From Secundilactobacillus angelensis (GTDB lineage Bacteria; Bacillota; Bacilli; Lactobacillales; Lactobacillaceae), in assembly GCF_012641075.1 (NCBI RefSeq), contig NZ_JAAXLJ010000022.1, forward strand, positions 1-35,842: DNA of 35,842 nt, in the 5' to 3' direction. Position 1 is the stretch's first letter. Each line of letters begins with the position of its first letter. Positions 16,701-22,829 of the stretch are shown here, piece after piece. The position numbers and the translations under genes are program-made. Under the pieces are notes generated by a model. It did no database searches. It was not told the DNA's origin and was given only the letters and a program-made list of their open reading frames with translations.

Positions 16701-16881
16701 ATTCGGTATCAGTTAGGGGGTATCCCTGCAATTTAGCATAGTTATTGTTATTTAATTTATCACGAAAATTAGCCCATAATTGATCCGGGGTCGCACCATA
16801 CAGGTCTTTGCGTTCCACCCATTGATTGCTTCCAGTCGTTAAGGTTTTAACAACTTCTTTTTCAAATGACAGTTCCAACAT
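13714..16881 (-). CDS. hsdR: Type I restriction endonuclease/translocase HsdR
   Basis: A 1055-residue motor subunit, normal length for EcoR124-like enzymes. The nuclease domain has the PD-(D/E)xK residues in FDVTLLINGLPLIQLELKKA (D142, E156, K158). The SF2 translocase follows with Walker A TTGSGKT (287-293) and DEAH (400-403), then the late helicase motif around RRLLTGFDAPRLNTLFVDR. The C-terminal part is helical and binds the methylase core. AAGGA lies eight bases before the ATG. Upstream at plus 16923-16928 the minus strand has TATAAT as a likely -10. Nothing looks broken, so the system should be active; the ArdC-like protein nearby would act on restriction in other hosts. Confidence 0.95.
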   Translation of the reverse strand: MLELSFEKEVVKTLTTGSNQWVERKDLYGATPDQLWANFRDKLNNNNYAKLQGYPLTDTEFNQVKRAIEVRTPYEAAKLLAAENGIGKVEVERDDAKLGTVTLELFWKADVAGGKSSYEVVRQAVRPRLAGTQDVDPDRRFDVTLLINGLPLIQLELKKATVELNQAFNQIEKYAQEGKYTGIYSLLQMFVIMTPDSTAYFANAEPDHFNKAFLFNWRTRDNHPVENGLAFTRQVLNIPMAHKMVSEYTVIDQERQSLILLRPYQIYAIEAVMHRIHDHQDGFVWHTTGSGKTLTSYKTAKLAAQDPGVDKVIFLVDRRDLDEQTTSNFSAYAANDDIAINEAQNTGDLMRKLQQNDGKVLVTSIQKLHRAVKKTQAQLATGKQSRFSKTLKQRVIFFVDEAHRSQFGKMQKEIRDAFVNSNWYGYTGTPIFNENKKQLKGDLAVTTEELFGKVCHVYNLRDALEDQAVLPFNVEHVTTIGKDTLITRALEKETQRVKARRDKQGRLLSTADEAKIQAKIQAMPVKDLEETYLTPADFETDEHIQQVVQYILQKGPRKTSLGHGNYNAILTTSSIEMAQRYYQAFKAAKKTTHNQLDPDWPRIAITYSLSENEDQSAHKHDQMATILKDYNQQYHTNFDLADLNLYNEDVAKRAARREAVFAHLQPDQEINLVIVVRRLLTGFDAPRLNTLFVDRTLAYQELIQAYSRTNRLQNRELKQEGQIVTFRVPAIMEANEREAYKLYSGEGSFNVIIRPTYQQAVLKFQKAVVDLKAIAQTPTAADDLKGTTAKVQFVKAFRQVNQQLNSLSMYNDFTWENSEKAFGIAQPEVESYTGKYLRIKAAVTNQEPEKIPEELAALDFSLAVGSVVLVDYDYLTQLIQDWIDEQQQYTTPDQAQAHMTDYLQNSAKVQASLNKLAETQPQQAQLIREAMPYIEQQMQQSQQRSTPNQAPVALNARELVADYAQKQLVKKTTTFAHTWGLDQAALLRVAREHTVGTDEWHHEQELTQSANLAAALQAQTATGPKIPAILPLYRIKSQAAWRQFIEHDLAIYLQK

Positions 16882-17002
16882 AAAAACATTCCTTCCCCCA
16901 CCTTTAAATTACTCACTAGTTTATTATACGCGAACAGATTAGCGTTTAGGCTTCATAATTTAATATAGCTAGGATACAAATAAAGCCAAATAGACAAGCA
17001 TC

Positions 17003-17040
17003 AAAAAAACGGAAGGTTAATTATTAAGTAACCGTTCCGT
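17003..17040 (-). terminator. Terminator of the polymerase operon
   Basis: ACGGAAGGTTA (17009-17019 region) pairs with TAACCGTTCCGT (to 17040) with one bulged base. Read on the minus strand it is followed by seven T (plus A 17003-17009). It insulates hsdR from the operon at 17045-19020. Confidence 0.75.
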
Positions 17041-17044
17041 CCTT

Positions 17045-17413
17045 TTATGTTGAAACATTTCGAATTTCTGGTAGTGGGATAAACCGATCAGCATCAACCA
17101 CAATATCATTGGCATTGTAACCATGAATCAAGGTGGTGATATCTGGCCAATGACGGTTGTTTTGGTCAACCGTTTTTAATTGAATGGTCACTGGTTGCTG
17201 ACGCTGATATGCGTCCGCCAATACCTCGGTAATTGTTGCTAAGGATTGTTGCGGTCTTGGAACGTATATTTCATTCAATTGCTGCTTCTGTTGGTTTAAA
17301 GCAGCAGTATGGTCGGATAAATAGAATCCCTGCCATTTCATCATGCCCCGGTCATGGTAATCATGTTCAAAAAAATGTTTAACCGTGTCTAAATCAAAGT
17401 CTTGGTTACTCAA
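17045..17413 (-). CDS. YolD-like protein of the Y-family polymerase operon
   Basis: A 122-residue protein with YHDRGMMKWQGFYLSDHTAAL, the signature of YolD-like proteins (a conserved RGMxKW segment followed by SxH). YolD proteins are encoded beside UmuC-type polymerases in Firmicutes and are thought to stand in for UmuD. The start is TTG in the string TTGAGTAA, which overlaps the stop codon of the gene before it, so translation is probably coupled. It is the last gene of the SOS operon and is followed directly by the terminator at 17003-17040. Confidence 0.75.
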   Translation of the reverse strand: MSNQDFDLDTVKHFFEHDYHDRGMMKWQGFYLSDHTAALNQQKQQLNEIYVPRPQQSLATITEVLADAYQRQQPVTIQLKTVDQNNRHWPDITTLIHGYNANDIVVDADRFIPLPEIRNVST

Positions 17414-17726
17414 GTGGCACCCGCTTTCGTTGAATCAGCTTTTGACTTGCCGGCCAACGTTCCCCAGTAAAGCCAACAAATTCGATTGTTAGTTTTATAT
17501 CTTGTCGTAATGCTTTTAGTAAATTTTCTAAATCAGCTAAATCATAGTTAGCTAATTTATGTAAGGGAACGGATTGCAAGCGCTCATTAGCCCGTTGACT
17601 GTTAAAAAACAGATTATAGGTCTGATCGTAGGTATCATTAGTCAACATTAACCAATAGCGGGTTTTGGGACGCCGCTTAAACAATAGGGTTAACCGCCCC
17701 TTAATAATCTCTATATCGCTATTCAT
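17406..17726 (-). CDS. Conserved small protein between umuC and yolD
   Basis: About 106 residues, starting at ATG 17726, eight bases after GGAGG; the in-frame ATG 15 bases earlier contains that ribosome site. The sequence has RYWLMLTNDTYDQTYNLFF and a regular helical middle (LADLENLLKALRQDIKLTIE). It overlaps umuC by 8 bases and the YolD-like gene by 8 bases, so it belongs to the operon. I do not recognise a characterised family. A role with the error-prone polymerase is suggested only by tight linkage. Confidence 0.75.
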   Translation of the reverse strand: MNSDIEIIKGRLTLLFKRRPKTRYWLMLTNDTYDQTYNLFFNSQRANERLQSVPLHKLANYDLADLENLLKALRQDIKLTIEFVGFTGERWPASQKLIQRKRVPLE

Positions 17727-19020
17727 AGCTATTGCCTCCATTATGTCCGCCCACTAGTGAAGCCCGCTTGATAGCGGTGCCTCCCTTTAATAAACTGGTC
17801 GCGTAAACTAGTTTGGTGAACCCAAATTGCCGGTGAATTTCATCAATCACCTGGTTTAACCGGCTATGGCGAATTTGGTTGCGCGGGGTTTCAAATAAAT
17901 TAAGTTGTTGGCCGGAGTTGGCACTTAGTTTACTGCTATAAACACCAATATTCCGGACAGCTTGACCGTCCCAATTCTGACGGAATAACCACAATAACTG
18001 TTGCGTCAAAACTTGATTGTCGTTAGTTGGTTCAATTTTTAAAGCTTGGTGAAAGCCACCGCGGCCATCTGCTTCGGCTGCGGCATAGGAAAACCCAATG
18101 CTTAGCGATAGACACCCCGCCAGTTTATGGTGGTGCCGAAGCCGCGCCGCCACCTGTTCCCCAATTTCTTTAATGACGGTTTCAATTTCGACTTGGTTAA
18201 AATAATCTCGTGGCAATACTTGCGAATTACCCAGGCTAGCTTCTTTAACCTTAGTTGGTTCCGTAACTTGCGCGCGATCAATTCCCCAGGCCGTAGCAAA
18301 TAATTGGCTACCAATGATGCCAAGTTGTTGTTTGAGTAAATAAGGGTTGGTGTGGGCTAGCTCATACATATTGTGAATTTGAAGCCGGTTCAAACGTTTC
18401 GCCATACGGGGGCCAATCCCCCAAACGTCCGTTAATTCAGTAATTGACCAAATTTTATCCGGCACCGTTTCGTAATGGATTTCACCGATCAATTCATGAT
18501 TATGTTTAGCGTAAAGGTCTAAGGCTAATTTAGCTTGAACCGGATTGTCACCAATCCCCACGGTGGTATACAAGCCTAGTTTTTGCCGAACTGTCTTTTG
18601 AATCAAGCGCGCCACTTCGCGAACGGAATTGCCAAACAGCCGCCAAGTATGGGTCATATCAAGAATGCTTTCATCAATCGAATACGGCCAAACCTCTTGT
18701 TCAGTGGTAAATTGATGAAAGATCTGATTGATCTGCAAATTACGTTGAATATAAAGGTTCATACGCGGTGGCACGACCCATAACTTGGAGTCATTGGGTA
18801 AGTCACGTTTACGGGAGACATTGGCTTTAAGATGAAATAAGTGCTTAGCTTCGGGTGACGTGGCTAAAATAAGCCCACCATTGGTATTTTCAGCTTCACT
18901 AAGGACCACTAACGGGACTTTTAAGGGATTAAGGCCCCGGGCAACGGCTTCGCAACTAGCATAAAAGGACTTGTTATCGATTAAGAAGAACACGCCATGC
19001 GGTTCATCATCAAAAAACAT
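17719..19020 (-). CDS. umuC: Y-family DNA polymerase, UmuC/ImpB-MucB-SamB type
   Basis: A 433-residue translesion polymerase that copies damaged DNA at the cost of mutations. The first metal-binding aspartate is in FFLIDNKSFYASCEA (D15); the second catalytic pair is in YSIDESILD (D116, E117). The helix-hairpin-helix region follows (ELTDVWGIGPRMAKRLNRL) and then the little-finger domain. The ribosome site GGAAGTGAT precedes the ATG. A near-perfect SOS box lies over the promoter upstream (19066-19079), so expression is damage-induced. A decayed copy of its 5' end lies at 26589-26801. Confidence 0.93.
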   Translation of the reverse strand: MFFDDEPHGVFFLIDNKSFYASCEAVARGLNPLKVPLVVLSEAENTNGGLILATSPEAKHLFHLKANVSRKRDLPNDSKLWVVPPRMNLYIQRNLQINQIFHQFTTEQEVWPYSIDESILDMTHTWRLFGNSVREVARLIQKTVRQKLGLYTTVGIGDNPVQAKLALDLYAKHNHELIGEIHYETVPDKIWSITELTDVWGIGPRMAKRLNRLQIHNMYELAHTNPYLLKQQLGIIGSQLFATAWGIDRAQVTEPTKVKEASLGNSQVLPRDYFNQVEIETVIKEIGEQVAARLRHHHKLAGCLSLSIGFSYAAAEADGRGGFHQALKIEPTNDNQVLTQQLLWLFRQNWDGQAVRNIGVYSSKLSANSGQQLNLFETPRNQIRHSRLNQVIDEIHRQFGFTKLVYATSLLKGGTAIKRASLVGGHNGGNSYE

Positions 19021-19049
19021 TTAGATCACTTCCGTTAGCTTTTACCTGT

Positions 19050-19079
19050 ATTGTAGCACAGAAGGCAAACGTGTGTTCC
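19050..19079 (-). promoter_or_regulatory. SOS (LexA/DinR) box overlapping the umuC promoter
   Basis: The minus strand reads GGAACACACGTTTG (plus 19066-19079), matching 13 of 14 positions of the Bacillus-type consensus CGAACRNRYGTTYG. The predicted -35 GAACAC (plus 19073-19078) is inside it; the -10 TACAAT (plus 19050-19055) has an upstream TGC and a 17-base spacer. Bound LexA would block the polymerase operon directly. Confidence 0.82.
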
Positions 19080-19146
19080 CTAAAAACTGCTAGAAAGCTG
19101 ATTAAAAATAGTCGAAAGTCCATTATAGTCATGCTATAATGTAGAC

Positions 19147-19270
19147 AGAAAAAGGAAGCTCCGCTAGAACAGGACTTCCCATGTAGAACCGTTTAAGACG
19201 GTGGCAAAGTTTAATATTAGATTAAATAATCCGTTAGCCCTGCCAAAAGCTAAGACGGATTATTTTTTTT
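19147..19270 (+). ncRNA. Antisense RNA of Hol-Tox cassette 2
   Basis: TGCTATAAT (19132-19140) would start an RNA that ends at the terminator 19225-19234 / 19255-19264 followed by eight T (19263-19270). It overlaps the toxin stop at 19260. Its 5' part has ACCGT/ACGGT and ends in GACGGTGGC. The toxin leader of the same cassette, on the other strand, also reads AAGACGGTGGC, whereas cassette 1 uses AAGG(G)CGGTGGC in both places. Confidence 0.7.
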
Positions 19271-19364
19271 GCTGACTTTTGATCAGCTCAACAATTAATG
19301 CAATTAAGGCTACGATAAAGGTACCGAAAGCCAGCATTAATTGTAAAGCGTCCGCAACGGACAC
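19260..19364 (-). CDS. Hol-Tox family type I toxin, cassette 2
   Basis: A 34-residue peptide starting with GTG eight bases after AGGAG. It reads MSVADALQLMLAFGTFIVAL and continues with a second hydrophobic stretch and a basic tail KSQQKK. The DALQLMLAFGTF segment is typical of the putative holin-like toxin family. It is clearly diverged from cassettes 1 and 3, so it has its own antisense partner. The promoter on the minus strand (19469-19498) touches the first codon of the divergent Pycsar effector. It lies between the SOS polymerase operon and the Pycsar genes. Confidence 0.8.
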   Translation of the reverse strand: MSVADALQLMLAFGTFIVALIALIVELIKSQQKK

Positions 19365-19468
19365 TTAGGCTACTCCTTTCGTTAGGATTTATGGGCTTTA
19401 AAGGTTTAACACCATAAGCACCACCTCCGATTGGAAATAGCCACCGTCTTAACTTTTCTACAAGCTCA

Positions 19469-19498
19469 ATTATACAAGAAGAGAGATGGACTAGGCAA
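19469..19498 (-). promoter_or_regulatory. Toxin promoter, cassette 2, abutting the Pycsar effector start
   Basis: On the minus strand TTGCCT (plus 19493-19498), an 18-base spacer and TATAAT (plus 19469-19474). The -35 ends on the A of the effector's ATG. On the plus strand a weak TTAACT (19449-19454), 16-base spacer, TATACA (19471-19476) could drive the Pycsar genes, overlapping the toxin promoter. Confidence 0.6.
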
Positions 19499-20040
19499 TG
19501 AACGATAATAATTGTGAAAAAACCAAGTATTTACAATATCTATTAGACAAGCAATTAGATTGGATACAAAAATCAGATACAAAAGCTTCAATCTTATTAT
19601 CAGCAATTGGGGTGTTATTTACTTTATTGATAAACTCTCGCTTCTATGGTGTCGTAGTAAATTGTATCCACTATCTTTTTATCAAAGATAAAATTTTTTT
19701 AACGGTACTTATTTTTTTGCTAGTAATTGGATTAATATTAGTCTTTATTGGTGGATTCTATTTATTCTTTACCCTTATACCTAGATTGAAAAACATTTCC
19801 CATCAACAATCCCACATTTTTTTTGGCGATATATCTCAAAATGGGCTAAACGAAATGAAAAATTACTTCTGCAAAGATTTTAATCCCAATGATGACCTAG
19901 TTAATCAAATATTTGTTAATGCCAATATTGCTGATACAAAAATGAAAAACTGCAATAATGGTATCAAATTTATATGTTTAGGCTTTGGGACAATTTTTCT
20001 AGTCACACTGATAGCATCTATTGGACTATCTATCAATTAA
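19498..20040 (+). CDS. Pycsar-type membrane effector (PycTM-like)
   Basis: A 180-residue membrane protein. Residues 20-45 read LDWIQKSDTKASILLSAIGV, the DxKAS pattern and first membrane helix of the Pycsar effector domain. Further membrane segments are at about 66-94 and 156-178, and IFFGDI (108-112) is also usual in the family. Known members are kept silent until a cyclic pyrimidine nucleotide binds, then damage the membrane and stop phage growth by killing the cell. The cyclase lies next, 23 bases downstream. The order effector-then-cyclase is the reverse of the best known E. coli example. The gene is AT-rich compared with the neighbouring hsd and umuC genes, which suggests transfer. The ribosome site is weak (GAGAGATGG region). 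Confidence 0.78.
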   Translation: MNDNNCEKTKYLQYLLDKQLDWIQKSDTKASILLSAIGVLFTLLINSRFYGVVVNCIHYLFIKDKIFLTVLIFLLVIGLILVFIGGFYLFFTLIPRLKNISHQQSHIFFGDISQNGLNEMKNYFCKDFNPNDDLVNQIFVNANIADTKMKNCNNGIKFICLGFGTIFLVTLIASIGLSIN

Positions 20041-20063
20041 TATGGAAGGACATGGAAAATAAA

Positions 20064-20864
20064 ATGGGAAATAGTAAATTTCTAAGTACAGCTGAAGATG
20101 TAATAAAAAAGATTCTAACAGATACAAATAAATTTGATCATCTGGATTACTTGCCTAGTTTAGATAACGCATTAAGTTACACTAATGGTGCTTACGTCAA
20201 AAATACCGCTTTTTTTATTGATATACGAAACTCTTCTAAACTGATTAAAAAAGAGGGATATGAAAGAAGAATAATAGCCAGATTTTATAGATCCTATATT
20301 AGCGAAATAATTGCAGTTTTAAGAAGTCATGAGTGTTGTAGGGAAATAAATATTGTTGGTGACTGTGTTTCAGCAATATTTGTTGAAAACAAAGATAAAT
20401 CAGGTGAATATAAAGACAGATCTGATGTTATAGAAGCTTTAGAATCAGCCTCTATGTTCAATCCTCTATTAGGAATAATAAATAATCTCTTTTCTAAGCA
20501 CTATAAACGAAGAATTGACATTAAAGCGGGCGTGGGTATTGCTACGGGCGAAGCACTGGTTATACAAGCTGGAGAAAAAGGTAGCGGTATAAATAAGCCT
20601 ATCTTTCTTGGTGACAACGTAAATACCGCTGCACACCTATGTGATAAAGCCAATAATGAAAATTATCCATATTTTACTTTGACCGATCAAAACGTTAAAG
20701 ACAATTGTAAAAGGTACATTGCTAATCTTGATAATCAAACATTTGCAGATTTTTTAGCTACACAATTTGCAACTGACGAAGGAAAATACTTCTATGGGGG
20801 AAACTTTTGGAGAATTCCATTTAACGATAGACTCAAAGAATTGCAAAATGATTGTAATTTTTAA
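20064..20864 (+). CDS. Class III pyrimidine-cyclase-like enzyme (PycC-like)
   Basis: About 266 residues with the class III nucleotide-cyclase fold. The first metal aspartate is in AFFIDIRNSSKL (D53), the second in INIVGDCVSAIF (D100). The motif FLGDNVNTAAHL (181-192) holds the transition-state asparagine (N187), but the arginine usual in VNxAAR is a histidine (H191). In Pycsar the cyclase makes cCMP or cUMP upon phage infection and so switches on the membrane effector encoded just before it. Which pyrimidine is used cannot be read here. The start is uncertain: GGAAGGA at 20044-20050 is 13 bases from ATG 20064 and one base from ATG 20052. The gene ends before a good terminator, closing a two-gene operon. 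Confidence 0.78.
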   Translation: MGNSKFLSTAEDVIKKILTDTNKFDHLDYLPSLDNALSYTNGAYVKNTAFFIDIRNSSKLIKKEGYERRIIARFYRSYISEIIAVLRSHECCREINIVGDCVSAIFVENKDKSGEYKDRSDVIEALESASMFNPLLGIINNLFSKHYKRRIDIKAGVGIATGEALVIQAGEKGSGINKPIFLGDNVNTAAHLCDKANNENYPYFTLTDQNVKDNCKRYIANLDNQTFADFLATQFATDEGKYFYGGNFWRIPFNDRLKELQNDCNF

Positions 20865-20879
20865 ATTAACCCCAAACGA

Positions 20880-20908
20880 CCATTAGGGTATACCCTAGTG
20901 GCTTTTTT
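20880..20908 (+). terminator. Terminator of the Pycsar operon
   Basis: CCATTAGGG (20880-20888) pairs with CCCTAGTGG (20893-20901) around TATA, followed by seven T. The centre AGGGTATACCCT is a perfect palindrome; it could also be part of the resolvase site, but the T-run favours termination. Confidence 0.7.
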
Positions 20909-20972
20909 TGATTCTGTGCTATACTGGGAATTACAAATGTTCATTAGAACTGTCCAAAAGGAAGCGCTGACA

Positions 20973-21560
20973 ATGGCTAAAATTGGTTATGCTCGTGTGA
21001 GTTCCAAAGAGCAACATTTAGATCGACAGCTAGCGGCCTTAAAAGGCGTTGATAAATTATTTACGGATAAATTAAGTGGAGCTAACACTAATCGGCCAGA
21101 ACTGCAAAAAATGCTGGCCTATATTCGTGAGGGAGATATTGTCCTGGTCACTGAATTAGATCGCTTAGGCAGAAACAACCATGATTTGACTAAGATCATG
21201 AACTCCATTCAAAATAAGGGTGCCACCCTAGATGTGTTGAATTTACCGTCCATGACAGGGATTGCTGACCCAAATTTACGTCAACTGATGACCAACTTGA
21301 TTATTGAACTCTATAAGTATCAGGCCGAAAGTGAACGTAAGCGAATCATCGAGCGTCAGCAACAAGGGATTGCCCTCGCCAAACAGCAGGGTAAATATCA
21401 TGGACGCAAACCCCAATATGCCAAAGATGATCCCCGTTTGCAACATGCTTTTAAGCTTTATCGAGCTGGCATGAGTGACATTGATGTGTCCCGAAATACA
21501 GGTATTAAACGGACGACCTTTATTCGATACCGTGTGAAATACGGTATTAAAAGAAAATAG
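20973..21560 (+). CDS. Serine site-specific recombinase (resolvase/invertase family)
   Basis: A 195-residue small serine recombinase beginning MAKIGYARVSSKEQHLDRQL; S10 is the catalytic nucleophile. VTELDRLGRN (around residues 55-65) and the E-helix EEL-like segment YKYQAESERKRIIERQQQG are standard. A C-terminal helix-turn-helix follows (AGMSDIDVSRNTGIKRTTFIRY). AAAAGGAAG precedes the ATG at 20973; upstream frame is open but not preceded by a ribosome site. It may resolve plasmid multimers or be a transposon leftover. Two decayed relatives are at 33605-33955 and 35349-35415. Confidence 0.93.
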   Translation: MAKIGYARVSSKEQHLDRQLAALKGVDKLFTDKLSGANTNRPELQKMLAYIREGDIVLVTELDRLGRNNHDLTKIMNSIQNKGATLDVLNLPSMTGIADPNLRQLMTNLIIELYKYQAESERKRIIERQQQGIALAKQQGKYHGRKPQYAKDDPRLQHAFKLYRAGMSDIDVSRNTGIKRTTFIRYRVKYGIKRK

Positions 21561-21608
21561 GGCCCCCCTTTTGGTTAGCACATGTTAACTGAAAGGGTCC
21601 CTATTTTC
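21556..21608. terminator. Bidirectional stem-loop after the resolvase
   Basis: AATAGGG-CCCCCCTTT at the resolvase stop pairs with AAAGGGTCCCTATT near 21590-21605, with a few mismatches, and is followed by TTTTCTTT. It ends the resolvase transcript. Confidence 0.65.
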
Positions 21609-21619
21609 TTTACTTAATA

Positions 21620-21736
21620 AGTCTAATTAAATTAGTGGCCTTGGTCGAAGAAGGCATCAACTATTTTAATCAACTAGATCGTTCACCAGCAAGAAACGAC
21701 CTCACCCCAGCGGAATACTGGAATGAGGCCGTTTAA
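21620..21736 (+). pseudogene. C-terminal fragment of an IS transposase
   Basis: An open stretch reads NYFNQLDRSPARNDLTPAEY and then WNEAV before the stop. A YxN-x-x-R-x-x-x-x-x-LTPAEYW end is typical of IS3/IS150-like (or related) DDE transposases. No start, no catalytic core and no inverted-repeat ends remain. It records an insertion between the resolvase and the nrd operon. The rest of the gap to 21864 holds a plus-strand hairpin ending in seven T near 21827 and nothing else recognisable. Confidence 0.6.
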
Positions 21737-21864
21737 GCAAAGCAAAACTTATATTATTTCAAATGACAACTTGACAGGGACTAGTACAACTCAGGGGGCT
21801 TTACTTTAATATTTCCTGTAGATATTAGCCTTTTTTTAATTTTAATTATGTCTAGAAGCCTATG

Positions 21865-22815
21865 TTAGAAGTCATAGTCGCCGCTACTCATAGCTTCAGC
21901 ATTACCCATTAGATAGCCAGCACCAACTTGTGAAAAGAAATCATGATTGGCCGTTTCGGTTGAAATTCCGTTCATTACGATTGGGTTGATATCTTTAATC
22001 TCAGCATTGGGGAAGCGGGATTCAAAGCCCATATTTTGGAGCGCCTTGTTGGCGTTGTAGTGAACGAATTGTTTAACGTCTTCCGCTAACCCAATCGGCG
22101 CGTAAACTTCTTCGGTGAACGCAAACTCGTTCTCAAGGAGATCGTCGAGCAACTCATCCATCCACTTTTTGAATGTTTTTTGTTCAGTCGCCGATAGCTC
22201 GTTATATCCCAATTGAAATTTGTAGCCGAGGTAGGTACCATGAACAGATTCATCGCGGATCACCAGTTTGATAACTTCAGAAAGATTTGCCAGCTTATTG
22301 TTACCACGGTACCAAAGTGGGGTAAAAAAGTTGGTGTAGTACAAAATTCCTTCAAGAAAGACGCTTGCAACTTTCTTTTCAAGGTTGTTTCCCGTTTGAT
22401 AAATATCATTGATCCGTTTGGCTTTGTATTGCATTCTGGGATTATTGTTCATCCATTTGAATACTTCGTCAACAGTGGCTTGATCGTTCAAAGATGTCAA
22501 AATAGTGCCGTAGCTTTTGGCATGAATTGACTCCATCATCAAAAAGTCATTGAGGACTGCTGCTTCTTTTCGTGTCCGAACGTCGGGCCGCATCACGTCG
22601 ACTCCTTCTTCAGATTGGAGTGTGTCCAGCAAGGCTAATCCACCCACAACCCGATTGATAACCGATTTTTCGGTGCCAGAGAGTGTCCGCCAGTCCCGTA
22701 AATCATTAGAAACAGGTACTCGCGTATCCAGCCAGTATTGTGCCGTTGCTTTATCCCATACATATTCGTCAAGTTCGTCTTCGATGATGTCCCAATTAAT
22801 TGTTTTATAGCTCAT
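21865..22815 (-). CDS. nrdF: Class Ib ribonucleotide reductase small subunit NrdF (active copy)
   Basis: A 316-residue R2 subunit that carries the dimetal-tyrosyl radical cofactor and passes the radical to NrdE. All ligands are visible: D64 (LLDTLQ), E95 and H98 (MMESIHAKSY), E155 (FLEG), E189 and H192 (RDESVHG). The radical tyrosine is Y102. These sit three residues earlier than in E. coli NrdF. The tail ends DYDF, the part that docks on NrdE. It is the last gene of nrdI-nrdE-nrdF2-nrdF; AAGGAG precedes its ATG and it starts 14 bases after the nrdF2 stop. Regulation is from the NrdR boxes upstream of nrdI. Confidence 0.95.
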   Translation of the reverse strand: MSYKTINWDIIEDELDEYVWDKATAQYWLDTRVPVSNDLRDWRTLSGTEKSVINRVVGGLALLDTLQSEEGVDVMRPDVRTRKEAAVLNDFLMMESIHAKSYGTILTSLNDQATVDEVFKWMNNNPRMQYKAKRINDIYQTGNNLEKKVASVFLEGILYYTNFFTPLWYRGNNKLANLSEVIKLVIRDESVHGTYLGYKFQLGYNELSATEQKTFKKWMDELLDDLLENEFAFTEEVYAPIGLAEDVKQFVHYNANKALQNMGFESRFPNAEIKDINPIVMNGISTETANHDFFSQVGAGYLMGNAEAMSSGDYDF

Positions 22816-22829
22816 TAGTTGAATACTCC

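Noticed and set aside
20880-20901. Palindrome AGGGTATACCCT as the resolvase recombination site
   Set aside because: It is followed at once by seven T and lies after the cyclase gene, so a terminator explains it. A res site would need more sub-sites, which I do not see.
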